From Clostridium hydrogeniformans DSM 21757 (GTDB lineage Bacteria; Bacillota; Clostridia; Clostridiales; Clostridiaceae): DNA of 64,000 nt. The stretch is from positions 186,001-250,000 of the forward strand of contig NZ_JMLJ01000008.1 of NCBI RefSeq assembly GCF_000686705.1, in the 5' to 3' direction. The notes beneath the pieces were generated by a model. It saw nothing but the letters and a program-made list of their open reading frames with translations. It was not told the origin of the DNA and made no database searches. Position numbers and translations under genes: made by a program. Shown here in pieces: positions 37,479 to 46,730 of the stretch (the first letter of the stretch is position 1; each line of letters begins with the position of its first letter).

Positions 37479-38276
37479 ATGGGAGAGTCTATTGTTATAA
37501 CTTCTGGAAAGGGAGGAGTAGGCAAAACTACAACTACAGCAAATATAGGAACTGCTTTAGCAGCTCTTGGTAAAAAGGTTGTTGTGGTTGATGGAGATAC
37601 TGGGCTTAGAAACTTAGATGTTTTAATGGGTCTTGAAAATAGAATAGTATATACTATAGTAGATGCGTTAGAGGGAAGATGTAGATTAAAACAAGCTCTT
37701 ATAAAAGATAAGAGATTTTCAAATCTTGCATTACTACCAACAGCACAAACTAGAGATAAAAATGATATATCTCCAGAGCAAATGTTTACTTTAGTAAATG
37801 AACTTAAAAAGGAGTTCGATTATGTTTTAATTGACTGTCCTGCTGGTATAGAGCAAGGCTTTGAAAATGCAATTATAGGAGCAGACAGGGCGGTTGTAGT
37901 TGTAAATCCAGAAATAACTTCTGTACGTGATGCAGATAGAGTTATAGGAAAATTAGATGCTAAGGGTCTTGAAACTCATGATCTTATAGTTAATAGAATA
38001 GATTTTGAAATGGCTAAAAATGGGGAAATGTTAGATATAAATGATATTATAGAGATTCTCTCTGTAAAACTATTAGGGGTTGTTCCTAATGATAGGGAAA
38101 TAACTGTATCTACAAATAAAGGTGAGCCTATAGTGTTAGATAATGATGCTCAATCAGGAGAAGCCTTTAGAAATATTGCAAAAAGAATTCTTGGGGAAGA
38201 AGTCCCTTTTATGACTTTTGAAGCTCAGAACACTGGATTCTTTAACTCATTAAAAAAGCTATTTAAGCTTAAATAG
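37479..38276 (+). CDS. minD: Septum-site ATPase MinD
   Basis: MinD is a deviant-Walker ATPase that binds the membrane, recruits MinC and is released by MinE. The 265 residues contain GKGGVGKTT (about 10-18), DGDTGLRNLD, DCPAGIEQGF and a C-terminal amphipathic membrane helix (GFFNSLKKLFKLK). It sits between minC and minE in one operon. Confidence 0.97.
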   Translation: MGESIVITSGKGGVGKTTTTANIGTALAALGKKVVVVDGDTGLRNLDVLMGLENRIVYTIVDALEGRCRLKQALIKDKRFSNLALLPTAQTRDKNDISPEQMFTLVNELKKEFDYVLIDCPAGIEQGFENAIIGADRAVVVVNPEITSVRDADRVIGKLDAKGLETHDLIVNRIDFEMAKNGEMLDINDIIEILSVKLLGVVPNDREITVSTNKGEPIVLDNDAQSGEAFRNIAKRILGEEVPFMTFEAQNTGFFNSLKKLFKLK

Positions 38277-38289
38277 GAGGTCTCTTTTA

Positions 38290-38556
38290 ATGGATTTTTT
38301 AAGAAAATTAACCTCTAAGGGAGGATCAAAAAATGTAGCTAAGGATAGATTAAAACTTATATTGATTCATGATAGAGGAGATATGCCTACAGAGATTATC
38401 GATAAAATAAAAAATGAAATTTTAGAGGTAATATCTAAATATGTTGATATAGAAAGTGAAGAAATAGACATAGCTATAAATCAAGGTAGTGAAGGGGAAG
38501 GAGATTCTCCAGCACTAGTAGCTAATATTCCTATAAGAAGTTTAAGGAATAAATAG
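38290..38556 (+). CDS. minE: Min topological factor MinE
   Basis: MinE stimulates the MinD ATPase and drives Min redistribution. The 88 residues show the N-terminal MinD-contact region (MDFLRKLTSKGGSKNVAKDRLKLILIHDRGD is the family pattern, positions 1-31 in brief) and a C-terminal dimerisation domain ending in NIPIRSLRNK. Having MinE, rather than the DivIVA/MinJ route of Bacillus, is typical of many clostridia. SD GGAGG. Confidence 0.93.
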   Translation: MDFLRKLTSKGGSKNVAKDRLKLILIHDRGDMPTEIIDKIKNEILEVISKYVDIESEEIDIAINQGSEGEGDSPALVANIPIRSLRNK

Positions 38557-38668
38557 AGAAGCACTTCCTCCAAAACAATAAATACATTGTGAATATTTAT
38601 TTAAAATAGTTTTAAAAAGCATTTAATATGTTATACTATGAATTGAAAACTTAAGTGGAGGGATAAAA

Positions 38669-39784
38669 GTGCTAAATAAACTAAAGTTAGAATCGAAGCT
38701 GCTAAAGGAATTAGATTTTGGAGTTATTATATTATCCCTAATAATCTTTTTATTTGGTATACTGAATATATATTTAACTACATATCAAAAATCCGGAATG
38801 TATTCTATTAAAAGACAAATTATGTGGTTAGGAGTAAGCTTGTTTGTAGTATATATTATACTACTTATGGATTATACTATAATACAAAACTTAGTTCCTT
38901 TGTTTTATTGGGCTACAGTACTTTCCCTTATAGGAACTAGGTTTTTTGGAGCGGTTATAAATGGAGCAAGAGGATGGATAAAGGTAGGACCTATATCTAT
39001 ACAACCAGCAGAATTTGCAAAGCTTGCAATAATCCTTATGATTGCAAAAAAGCTTGATGATATGGATGGAAAGATAAATGATTTAAAAAACTTTTGTATC
39101 CTTGCAGTATATGCAGCTATTCCTATGGTTATTATATTACTTCAACCGGATATGGGACTTACTATGATATGTTTCTTTATAGTACTTGGAATGATGTATA
39201 TAGCAGGTCTTGAACTTAAAGTTATTGTAGGTGGGTTTATGTCTGTAATAACCTTAGTTGCGGTAGTATGGAATTCTTCATTAATGCAACCACACTGGAA
39301 GAAGAGATTAACATCTTTTTTAAGTCCAGAATCAGATGAATTAGGAATAGGATTGCAGCTTAAACAATCAATGATAGGAATAGGTTCAGGTGGAGCCTAT
39401 GGTAGTGGAGTAGGTTCTGGAACTAGCTATGTATCAGAATTCGTTCCAGAAAACCATACGGATTTTATATTTGCTGTTATAGGAGAGCATTGGGGTTTTA
39501 TAGGAGGACTTTTCTTACTTTTTTTATATGGAATACTTCTCTATAGAGTCATAAAAATAGCAAAGGGTTCTAAAGATATTTTTGGAAGTATGATTTGTGC
39601 TGGATTCTTATCCACATGGCTATTTTCTATACTTCAAAATATAGGTATGACTATTGGAATTATGCCTATTACAGGAATAACCCTTCCCCTTATAAGTTAT
39701 GGAGGTAGTGCTGTTTTATCCAATTACATGGCTTTAGCTCTTGTGCTTAATGTTGGAATGCGAAGAAAAAAAATAAATTTCTAA
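38669..39784 (+). CDS. rodA: RodA, peptidoglycan glycosyltransferase of elongation
   Basis: RodA is the SEDS-family polymerase that works with PBP2. The 371 residues have about ten membrane segments and the SEDS signatures GARGWIKVGPISIQPAEFAKLA, SYVSEFVPENHTDFIFAVIGEHWGF (in part) and GITLPLISYGGSA. The start is GTG after GGAGGG. It is separated from minE by 112 bp, and is close enough to the PBP2 gene to make the SEDS-PBP pair clear. FtsW/SpoVE paralogues are alternatives, but the context favours RodA. Confidence 0.9.
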   Translation: MLNKLKLESKLLKELDFGVIILSLIIFLFGILNIYLTTYQKSGMYSIKRQIMWLGVSLFVVYIILLMDYTIIQNLVPLFYWATVLSLIGTRFFGAVINGARGWIKVGPISIQPAEFAKLAIILMIAKKLDDMDGKINDLKNFCILAVYAAIPMVIILLQPDMGLTMICFFIVLGMMYIAGLELKVIVGGFMSVITLVAVVWNSSLMQPHWKKRLTSFLSPESDELGIGLQLKQSMIGIGSGGAYGSGVGSGTSYVSEFVPENHTDFIFAVIGEHWGFIGGLFLLFLYGILLYRVIKIAKGSKDIFGSMICAGFLSTWLFSILQNIGMTIGIMPITGITLPLISYGGSAVLSNYMALALVLNVGMRRKKINF

Positions 39785-39805
39785 AACATATAAGAGGGGG
39801 ATTTT

Positions 39806-40180
39806 ATGAGAATAGCATTAATTGCCCATGATAAGAAAAAAGATGACATGATTGAATTTGTTCGAAGATATAAAAGTATCTTTGAAAGTCATGAACTCTT
39901 TGCAACAGGTACTACAGGAAGACTTTTAGAGGACATAGTAAACCTAAAGGTTGAAAGACTTTTATCTGGTCCTTTAGGAGGAGATCAACAAATAGGAGGG
40001 AGAATAGCAGAAGGAAAAATTGATTTTGTTATTTTCTTAAGAGATCCTTTGACATCTCAACCCCATGAACCAGATGTAACAGCCCTAATTAGGATATGTG
40101 ATGTTCACTGTGTTCCTGTGGCAACTAATATTGGTAGTGCTGAAGTTTTTTTAGCAGCTTTAAAAAGAAAACAAGTATAA
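39806..40180 (+). CDS. mgsA: Methylglyoxal synthase
   Basis: MgsA converts dihydroxyacetone phosphate to methylglyoxal, relieving sugar-phosphate stress. The 124 residues show the substrate motifs [17 protein letters not shown] and [12 protein letters not shown] with the catalytic Asp in this last block, then [24 protein letters not shown]. It is the last gene of the min-rodA stretch and ends in a perfect terminator. Confidence 0.96.
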   Translation: MRIALIAHDKKKDDMIEFVRRYKSIFESHELFATGTTGRLLEDIVNLKVERLLSGPLGGDQQIGGRIAEGKIDFVIFLRDPLTSQPHEPDVTALIRICDVHCVPVATNIGSAEVFLAALKRKQV

Positions 40181-40184
40181 ATAT

Positions 40185-40220
40185 AAAAATACCTTGGTAA
40201 GTTCTTACCAAGGTATTTTT
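40185..40220 (+). terminator. Terminator after mgsA
   Basis: A perfect 16 bp stem, AAAAATACCTTGGTAA and TTACCAAGGTATTTTT, encloses a GTTC loop. Confidence 0.92.
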
Positions 40221-40314
40221 ATATTTATATTAAGAATAATATGGTGTTCATGTATCATATATATTCTATTAGGAATATAAGAAAAATAATTATCTAGTAG
40301 AAAGGGGGAGAGGA

Positions 40315-41118
40315 ATGGGAAATTATAATCATCAATATGAAAGCTATTATTCACAAATAGTACAAAAAAACAATGGGGGAAGAGATCAGAATTATGCTAA
40401 AAAACCTTATGGATTACAAGGAAAAAGAAATATATCAATACTTCCGAGAATTACTAAGGATAACATAGGAAATATTATAATATTTCAGCTTATAGGAACC
40501 TTAATGCTATTTTCTATTGTATTATTATGCAGAGAAATTAAAACTGATAAAACCAAATATATATATACCTATGGAAAAGAAATGGTTAGCAGGGATATTG
40601 ATTATAAAGGATATGTAACATATATAAAGTCCATAGATTTTAAGAACATAAAAATAGAAGAGATTAAGGAGTATATGTCTTCTAAAATGGTAAACATAAA
40701 AGCTTCTTTTGAAAATTTCAATTCTCCTCTTAAATCTTTAAGTGATGAGTATGTTTTTCCTTTAGAGGGAGAAGTACTCAAGGCATTTAACGAAGAAAAA
40801 TCCTGTATAGGAGAAGGGAATCATAAAGGAATAGATATACTTTGTAGGGAAAATGAAATTAAATCAAGCTATAGAGGGAGAGTAAAGGAGTATGGTGAAA
40901 AAGAAGGACAAGGATTTTACTTAACAATAGATCATGGAGGGGGAGTAGAAACAAAATATTCCTTTATAGATAAGATAGAAGTTAAAAAAGATGATATGGT
41001 GGAAAAAGGACAAGTCATAGGGTATGGAGCTAAAGAAAATGGTGGAATAAAGTTTGTACACTTTCAATTGTCTTATATGGGAGAAGAAAAAAATCCTTTA
41101 GAATTTATAAAAAAATAA
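40315..41118 (+). CDS. SpoIVFA-like membrane protein with altered LytM (M23) domain
   Basis: The protein has 267 residues. A cytoplasmic N terminus (about 1-60), one membrane helix (about 62-82), a linker and a LytM/M23 domain (about 145-265) follow in order. The HxxxD zinc motif is intact (His170, Asp174 in HKGID). The usual HxH is FVH (His249), so the catalytic first His is missing. Hydrolysis is therefore doubtful. It lies directly upstream of spoIVFB, the position of B. subtilis SpoIVFA, a non-catalytic LytM-type inhibitor and scaffold of SpoIVFB. I infer that role here. SD AAAGGGGGAGAGG. Confidence 0.75.
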   Translation: MGNYNHQYESYYSQIVQKNNGGRDQNYAKKPYGLQGKRNISILPRITKDNIGNIIIFQLIGTLMLFSIVLLCREIKTDKTKYIYTYGKEMVSRDIDYKGYVTYIKSIDFKNIKIEEIKEYMSSKMVNIKASFENFNSPLKSLSDEYVFPLEGEVLKAFNEEKSCIGEGNHKGIDILCRENEIKSSYRGRVKEYGEKEGQGFYLTIDHGGGVETKYSFIDKIEVKKDDMVEKGQVIGYGAKENGGIKFVHFQLSYMGEEKNPLEFIKK

Positions 41119-41136
41119 TTTTTCTAGGAGATTTTC

Positions 41137-41997
41137 ATGATTAAGATTAATAAATTATTTATACCATACATAGCATTAATTATTGTTATAGGATTTGGAA
41201 AAGCTTTTATTGGAGGATTTATATTTGTATTTTTACATGAAATGGCTCATATTATATGTGCTAGAATATTAGGGATTAAAGATATTAGTTTAAAAATAAT
41301 ACCTATGGGTACCTATATAGAAAGTAAAAAATTTGATGATCTTAAACCTAAAGAAGATATATTAGTGTCATTAGCTGGCCCATTTTTAAATCTTATTTTT
41401 GCTATTATTTTTTTTCTTATGAGTATATTTATAAAAAATAATACAATAGTATGGTGTGGATTTATTAATCTAAGCCTTGGTTTATTTAACTTAATTCCAG
41501 CATTTCCTTTAGATGGTGCTAGGATTTTAAGAGCTTTATTAAGTAGAAAAATAATATATAAAAAAGCAAATCTTATAACCATAAGAGTTAGTTTTATAAG
41601 TGGTTTTTTCATATTAGGTTTATTTATAATCCTTGTTATAAATAAGGTGTTTAATATAACCCTCCTTCTAATAGGACTTTTAATACTTATAATATCTTAT
41701 AAAGAGAAAGAGAGGATAGTATATATAATTATGGGAGACATAGTGAAAAAGAAAAATAGATTTCTAAAGGATAATTATATAGAAAATAAAAGCATATCTG
41801 TTTATTATAAAAGGGATTTAATAAATCTCTTAGGGATTGTGGATAAAAATAAAAACAATATTTTTACTATATTAGATGAGAATATGAAGGTTTTAGGAGT
41901 AATATATGAATATGAAGTAATTGAAACTCTTAAGTTATATGGAAATATGTCCATTGAAGAATATATGATAAAGAGGGAAAAAAAAGCCATGGAATAA
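41137..41997 (+). CDS. spoIVFB: SpoIVFB-like intramembrane metalloprotease (M50)
   Basis: SpoIVFB cleaves pro-sigma-K in the mother cell late in sporulation. The 286 residues have six membrane segments, the zinc motif HEMAH (His34, Glu35, His38) and the second site NLIPAFPLDGARIL. A C-terminal domain of about 75 residues (about 205-280) has a CBS-like order (ISVYYKRDLINLLGIV, FTILDENMKVLGVIYEYEV). Length equals that of B. subtilis SpoIVFB. SD TAGGAG. Its stop codon lies in the loop of the terminator. Confidence 0.9.
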   Translation: MIKINKLFIPYIALIIVIGFGKAFIGGFIFVFLHEMAHIICARILGIKDISLKIIPMGTYIESKKFDDLKPKEDILVSLAGPFLNLIFAIIFFLMSIFIKNNTIVWCGFINLSLGLFNLIPAFPLDGARILRALLSRKIIYKKANLITIRVSFISGFFILGLFIILVINKVFNITLLLIGLLILIISYKEKERIVYIIMGDIVKKKNRFLKDNYIENKSISVYYKRDLINLLGIVDKNKNNIFTILDENMKVLGVIYEYEVIETLKLYGNMSIEEYMIKREKKAME

Positions 41998-42014
41998 GTT
42001 TTCCATGGCTTTTC
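41982..42014 (+). terminator. Terminator after spoIVFB
   Basis: AAAAGCCATGGAA (41982-41994) pairs perfectly with TTCCATGGCTTTT (42001-42013). The stop codon sits in the loop. Confidence 0.85.
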
Positions 42015-42095
42015 ATTTACAAATCCTAGGTTTATTCTTATAATTATATCTTAGAATGTAAATTATAAGAACTATGTCCTTGGGAGGAAAATTTA

Positions 42096-43949
42096 ATGAA
42101 TATAAACTTAGATGATATTTTATTTAGAGTAGAAAAACCAGCTAGATACACAGGGGGAGAATTAAATTCTGTTTATAAAGATTTAAATAAAGAGCATATA
42201 AGATTTGCTTTTTGTTTTCCAGATACTTATGAAGTAGGGATGGCTCATTTAGGAAGCAGAATATTATATCATACCTTAAATAAGAGAGAAGATACATATT
42301 GTGAAAGATGCTTTGCTCCATGGCCAGATATGGAAGGTCTATTAAGGGAAAAAAATATACCACTTTTTACTTTAGAAACTAAGGATTCCTTAAAGGAATT
42401 TAACTTTCTTGGATTTACTCTTCAGTATGAAATGAGTTATACTAACATATTAAATATGCTTAATATGGCACATATAACAATAAGAGCCTCTGAAAGAGGG
42501 GAAGATGAGCCAATAGTTATGGCAGGAGGTCCTTGTGCTTATAATCCAGAACCTCTTTATGATATAGTAGACTTCTTTGAACTTGGAGAGGGAGAAGAAG
42601 TTATGAATGATGTATTAGAGGTATATAAAAAATATAAAGGTAAGAATAAGAAAAAAGAGTTTTTAAGAGAAATCTCTAAAATACAGGGAGTATATGTACC
42701 TTCATTATATGATGTTACCTATAATGAAGATGGAACCATAAAGGAATTTACTCCTAAATACGAGGATGTTCCGAATAAAGTTTCAAAAAGATTTATAGCT
42801 AATTTTGATGGAGTGGAATTTCCAGATGAAATAATAGTGCCATATACAGAAATAGTACATGATAGAGTAGTTCTTGAAACCTTTAGAGGATGTACTAATG
42901 GATGTAGATTCTGCCAAGCTGGAATGATATATAGGCCAGTTAGGGAAAAATCTACAGAAACCCTTTTAAAGCAAGCGGACACCTTACTTAAAAGCACAGG
43001 ATATAGCGAAATATCCTTAAGTTCTTTAAGTATATGTGATTATTCAGATATACAAAATTTAATACATACATTAATGGAAACTCATGGGGAGAATAAGGTA
43101 GCAGTATCCTTACCGTCCATAAGAATAGATGCCTTTTCTGTCGACTTAATTAAGGAGATTCAAAAGGTTAGAAAAACAGGTCTTACCTTTGCGCCAGAAG
43201 CTGGTAGCCAAAGAATGAGAGATATAATAAATAAGGGTGTTACAGAAGAAAGAGTTCTTGAGGCGGCTCATTCAGCTTTTGAGGCAGGATGGTCTACTAT
43301 TAAGCTTTATTTTATGATAGGTCTCCCTTATGAAACAATAGAAGATGTTCAGGGAATAGCTCATTTAGCAGACAAGGTAGCAGGAGAGTATTTTAAGGTG
43401 CCAAAGTATATTAGAAATAAGGGGCTTAGGGTAACTGCAAGTACATCTATATTTGTACCAAAACCTTTTACACCATTCCAATGGGCGCCTCAAGCTACTA
43501 TGGAAGAGGTTGGAGAAAAGATAAAAGCTGTTAAGTTAAGCATTGAAAGTAGTGCAGTTAATTATAATTATCATGAGTCTTTAGTATCCTATATGGAAGC
43601 TGTATTTGCAAGGGGAGATAGAAGACTTTGTGATGTGATTATAAAAGCCTTCGAAAAAGGTGCTAAATTCGATGGATGGTCTGAATACTTTGATTTTGAC
43701 CTTTGGATGGAAGCTATGAGAGAATGTAATGTGGATGGTGATTTCTATGCTTATAGAGAAAGAAGCTATGATGAAATTCTTCCATGGGACTTTATAGATA
43801 TTGGAGTAAATAGAGAATATTTAGTAAGAGAAAATGAAAAGGCTAAAAAAGCAGAGCTTACTAAAAATTGTAGAGAAGGTTGTACAGGTTGCGGAGTAAA
43901 TGTTAATTTTAAGGAAGGAGTGTGCTTTGAAGGTGCGTTATCTAATTAA
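42096..43949 (+). CDS. TIGR03960 family radical SAM protein
   Basis: This 617-residue protein has an N-terminal B12-binding-like domain (about 1-200) and a radical SAM barrel with the CxxxCxxC cluster motif at Cys266, Cys270 and Cys273 (GCTNGCRFCQAG). The C terminus has a further Cys-rich region, CREGCTGCGVN. The family is always found next to DUF2344, as here, and near rng/rplU in clostridia. The substrate is unknown; rRNA or tRNA modification is often proposed. The SD is GGGAGG. Confidence 0.88.
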   Translation: MNINLDDILFRVEKPARYTGGELNSVYKDLNKEHIRFAFCFPDTYEVGMAHLGSRILYHTLNKREDTYCERCFAPWPDMEGLLREKNIPLFTLETKDSLKEFNFLGFTLQYEMSYTNILNMLNMAHITIRASERGEDEPIVMAGGPCAYNPEPLYDIVDFFELGEGEEVMNDVLEVYKKYKGKNKKKEFLREISKIQGVYVPSLYDVTYNEDGTIKEFTPKYEDVPNKVSKRFIANFDGVEFPDEIIVPYTEIVHDRVVLETFRGCTNGCRFCQAGMIYRPVREKSTETLLKQADTLLKSTGYSEISLSSLSICDYSDIQNLIHTLMETHGENKVAVSLPSIRIDAFSVDLIKEIQKVRKTGLTFAPEAGSQRMRDIINKGVTEERVLEAAHSAFEAGWSTIKLYFMIGLPYETIEDVQGIAHLADKVAGEYFKVPKYIRNKGLRVTASTSIFVPKPFTPFQWAPQATMEEVGEKIKAVKLSIESSAVNYNYHESLVSYMEAVFARGDRRLCDVIIKAFEKGAKFDGWSEYFDFDLWMEAMRECNVDGDFYAYRERSYDEILPWDFIDIGVNREYLVRENEKAKKAELTKNCREGCTGCGVNVNFKEGVCFEGALSN

Positions 43950-44634
43950 ATTTACAAAAAATGATTCAATAAAATTTATATCTCATTTAGATCTTATGAG
44001 AACCCTTCAAAAGATCGTAAGAAGAGCAGCTCTTCCTGCAGAGTATTCTAAAGGTTTTAATCCTCATATGAGTCTTTCTATAGCTCAGCCTCTATCTGTA
44101 GGACATTATTCAAAGGGAGATTATATGGATTTAATCTTAACAGAAGATATAGACATAGAAGAACTTAAGGAAAAATTAAATAGTTTTAGTAACTTAGGAA
44201 TAGAGTTTCTAGAGGTTACACCTATAGAAATAATTGAGAATGAGAAGAGAGTTCCAAAGGCTATGGCATTAATAGATGCTGCAGATTATATTATTAAAAT
44301 AAAGTTTGAAAATCCTAAAGAAAAACTTTATCATATAGAAAAACTTTTAGAAAAAACTAATTGGGAGATAATAAAAAAGAGTAAAAAGGGAGAAAAGATG
44401 GTAGACATAAGGCCACAAATTATTAATGCAGCCTTAAGATACGATTCAGAATATGTTATCATAGATCTTAGAGCTTATTGTGGAAGTAGAGAACATCTAT
44501 CCCCAGAACTTTTTACAGATTATATAAAGGGAAATGTAGAAGGATCAGATAGAGAAGCCTTTACATATATAGAGAGAACTGAAATGTTTACAAAAAAAGA
44601 TGAAGAGTTTATTCCTTTATATAAATATGTATAG
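43927..44634 (+). CDS. DUF2344 (TIGR03936) protein
   Basis: The start is TTG at 43927, preceded by AAGGAG and giving the canonical MKVRYLIKFTK N terminus, for 235 residues. It overlaps the radical SAM gene by 23 bp. Family landmarks are RYLIKFTKNDSIKFISHLDLMRTLQKIVRRA and GFNPHMSLSIAQPLSVG, in parts. In some bacteria this domain is fused to the radical SAM partner, so the two form a functional pair. Function unknown. Confidence 0.85.
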   Translation: MKVRYLIKFTKNDSIKFISHLDLMRTLQKIVRRAALPAEYSKGFNPHMSLSIAQPLSVGHYSKGDYMDLILTEDIDIEELKEKLNSFSNLGIEFLEVTPIEIIENEKRVPKAMALIDAADYIIKIKFENPKEKLYHIEKLLEKTNWEIIKKSKKGEKMVDIRPQIINAALRYDSEYVIIDLRAYCGSREHLSPELFTDYIKGNVEGSDREAFTYIERTEMFTKKDEEFIPLYKYV

Positions 44635-44641
44635 TAGAGTG

Positions 44642-44664
44642 GCCTTCAGTTTTTCTGAAGGCTT
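44642..44664 (+). terminator. Hairpin after DUF2344 gene
   Basis: GCCTTCAG pairs with CTGAAGGC around a T5 loop. The downstream T run is weak (TTAATACTTT). Confidence 0.6.
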
Positions 44665-44701
44665 AATACTTTAGGCAATTAAAAATACTAAATTAAAAAA
44701 T

Positions 44702-44805
44702 ATATAGAGCTTTAAGCTTAGAAATTAAGTTTGTACATATACCTAAAGCTATATATATTGAAGATATTCTTAATGAATAAGTTAAGAGTTTATATTACTT
44801 ATAGT
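44702..44805 (+). repeat. Intergenic inverted-repeat element, copy C
   Basis: The element contains GTACATATACCTAAAG and ATATTCTTAATGAATAAGTTAAGAGTTTATAT in blocks, matching copies B and D in order and spacing. Terminal repeats (TATATAGAGCTTTAA) are degraded here. It lies 40 bp before the RNase G gene. Confidence 0.55.
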
Positions 44806-44844
44806 TATTTTTAATACCTTAATAAAATAATAGGAAGTGTGGCT

Positions 44845-46284
44845 ATGAGAGAAATATTTATAGAGAAAAGAGATAATGTAAGAAGAGTAGCTGTAAAGGA
44901 AGACAATAGATTAATAGAATGTTTTATAGAAGAAGAAAAAAATGAACCTATTCCAGGAGAAATATATAAAGGAATAGTTAAGAATATAGTACCTGCTATA
45001 AAATCTGCTTTTGTAGATATAGGATATGATAAAAAAGCATATATGTATTTGACAAAGGATAACATTAAAAAAGGTGATGAGGTTCTTGTAGAGGTTGTAA
45101 AAGAAGAACTAGGGGATAAGGGAGCTAAAATCCTAAATCATGTAACTCTTCCAGGAAGGTATGTAGTATTAACCAATGAAAGGCATCATATAGGCTTTTC
45201 AAAAAAGATAGAGAATGAAGAGTTTAAGAAGGAAGTTTTAAATAGTATAAAGGTGCCAGAAAACTTAGGAATTATGATAAGAACTCAAGGAGAGAAGGTA
45301 TCCTTAAAGGCTATAGAAAAGGAACTAGAGTATCTTTATAATAAATATTTAATTATAGAAAGAGATTTTAAATATTCATTAAAACCAGGACTTTTACATG
45401 GAGAAAAAAGTATAATAAATAAAATACTAAGAGATGTTGTAAATGATAAAGCAAAAAAGATTACTGTAGATAGTAAAGAGGACTTTGAAAATATTAAAAA
45501 TTATATAGAAGACAAAGAAGATATAACCATAGAACTTTCTTTATATAAGGAACATAGAACTCTTTTTGATTATTATGGAATAGAAAAGGAAATACTAGCA
45601 TTAAGAAATAATAGGGTGAATCTTGAATGTGGTGGACATATTGTAATAGAAAAAACAGAGGCCATGTATGTTATTGATATAAATTCAGGTAAAAATGTTA
45701 TAGGCAGGTCAATAGATAGGACTGCATATACAACTAACATTCAAGCAGCAGAAGAAATTGCAAGGCAAATAAGACTTAGAAATTTAAGTGGTATAATTGT
45801 GGTGGACTTTATAGATATGGAAGACCAGGAAAAAAAGGATAAAGTAATAAGAACATTAATAAGCGGATTCCATGGAGATAAAAATAAAACAATGGTATAT
45901 CCTCATACAGAGCTTAATTTAGTTCAAATAGCTAGAAGAAGAAGAGGAAAAAATATATATGAATATATAGAAGAGCAATGTAAGTGCTGCAAAGGGCAAG
46001 GAAAAAGATTAAGGCTCTCCTATATTACCCTTCTTATAAAAAATGAAATTCTAAAAAAAGATGCAGAAAATAATATACATGATATATATATAGAAGTTAA
46101 TTCTATGTATAAGGACATTATAAGGGGAGATTTATTTAGGTTTATAAAACATATAGATGGTTTAACTAAAAATATATATTTAAATTTCACAGATATTGTA
46201 GAATATTTTAATGTAGAGCCCCTAATATTTTCTAATCAAATTGAGAGTTTAATGGAATATAAAGTAGATTTTAGTGAAAAATAA
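44845..46284 (+). CDS. rng: Ribonuclease G/E family protein
   Basis: RNase G matures rRNA 5' ends and cuts AU-rich RNA. The 479 residues have an N-terminal S1-like domain (about 35-105, GEIYKGIVKNIVPAIKSAFVDIG) and the catalytic core with VIDINSGK and VVDFIDME, whose Asp residues bind magnesium. The zinc-link CKCCKGQG follows at about 385. The long C-terminal scaffold of E. coli RNase E is missing. AGGAAG at 44832-44837 supports the ATG at 44845 rather than GTG at 44839. Confidence 0.92.
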   Translation: MREIFIEKRDNVRRVAVKEDNRLIECFIEEEKNEPIPGEIYKGIVKNIVPAIKSAFVDIGYDKKAYMYLTKDNIKKGDEVLVEVVKEELGDKGAKILNHVTLPGRYVVLTNERHHIGFSKKIENEEFKKEVLNSIKVPENLGIMIRTQGEKVSLKAIEKELEYLYNKYLIIERDFKYSLKPGLLHGEKSIINKILRDVVNDKAKKITVDSKEDFENIKNYIEDKEDITIELSLYKEHRTLFDYYGIEKEILALRNNRVNLECGGHIVIEKTEAMYVIDINSGKNVIGRSIDRTAYTTNIQAAEEIARQIRLRNLSGIIVVDFIDMEDQEKKDKVIRTLISGFHGDKNKTMVYPHTELNLVQIARRRRGKNIYEYIEEQCKCCKGQGKRLRLSYITLLIKNEILKKDAENNIHDIYIEVNSMYKDIIRGDLFRFIKHIDGLTKNIYLNFTDIVEYFNVEPLIFSNQIESLMEYKVDFSEK

Positions 46285-46296
46285 TGACAAAAAAAC

Positions 46297-46325
46297 TTTA
46301 CAATGATATTTTAATGTGCTACAAT
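46297..46325 (+). promoter_or_regulatory. Promoter of rplU operon
   Basis: TTTACA (46297-46302) and TACAAT (46320-46325) lie 17 bp apart, and TGC before the minus-10 makes it extended. Transcription would start near 46332, just before the leader RNA. Confidence 0.75.
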
Positions 46326-46331
46326 GTCTTT

Positions 46332-46408
46332 TGTAGACCGCACGTCACTGGTTTTATATAAACACAAATATGTGTACCTTAGGCGGCGAGACTGGATAGA
46401 GGAGGTGT
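46332..46408 (+). ncRNA. L21 ribosomal protein leader RNA
   Basis: The leader contains the blocks GTAGACCGCACGTCACTGG and TTAGGCGGCGAGACTGGA, whose ACCGC and GCGG parts can pair. This order matches the Firmicute L21 leader, thought to let L21 repress its own operon. The assignment is from motif memory, not a covariance search. Confidence 0.6.
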
Positions 46409-46413
46409 ATTTA

Positions 46414-46728
46414 ATGTACGCAGTATTAACAACAGGTGGAAAGCAATATAAAGTTGCAGCAGGAGACGTAATTTTCGTTGAAAAGTTAAACGCTGAAGTT
46501 GATTCAACAGTTGAATTAACAGAAGTGCTTGCAGTTTCTAAGGAAAATGGAGAATTCCTTGTTGGAAAGCCAGTAGTAGAAGGTGCTAAAGTTGTTGCTA
46601 AGGTTATAGCTCAGGCTAAAGCTAAGAAAGTAGTTGTTTTAAAGTATAAGGCTAAGAAAGACTACAGAAAGAAGCAAGGACATAGACAACCTTACACTAA
46701 GCTTGTTATCGAGAAGATAGAAGCATAA
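46414..46728 (+). CDS. rplU: 50S ribosomal protein L21
   Basis: L21 binds 23S rRNA in the large subunit. The frame is open to 46324, but GAGGAGGTG precedes the ATG at 46414. That start gives the normal 104 residues beginning [14 protein letters not shown] and ending in the [12 protein letters not shown]-like [17 protein letters not shown]. The upstream frame overlaps the leader RNA. It is first in rplU-prp-rpmA. Confidence 0.97.
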   Translation: MYAVLTTGGKQYKVAAGDVIFVEKLNAEVDSTVELTEVLAVSKENGEFLVGKPVVEGAKVVAKVIAQAKAKKVVVLKYKAKKDYRKKQGHRQPYTKLVIEKIEA

Positions 46729-46730
46729 TT

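Noticed and set aside
46324-46413. N-terminal extension of L21
   Set aside because: It lies in the leader RNA; the strong ribosome binding site and the family length both fit the ATG at 46414.
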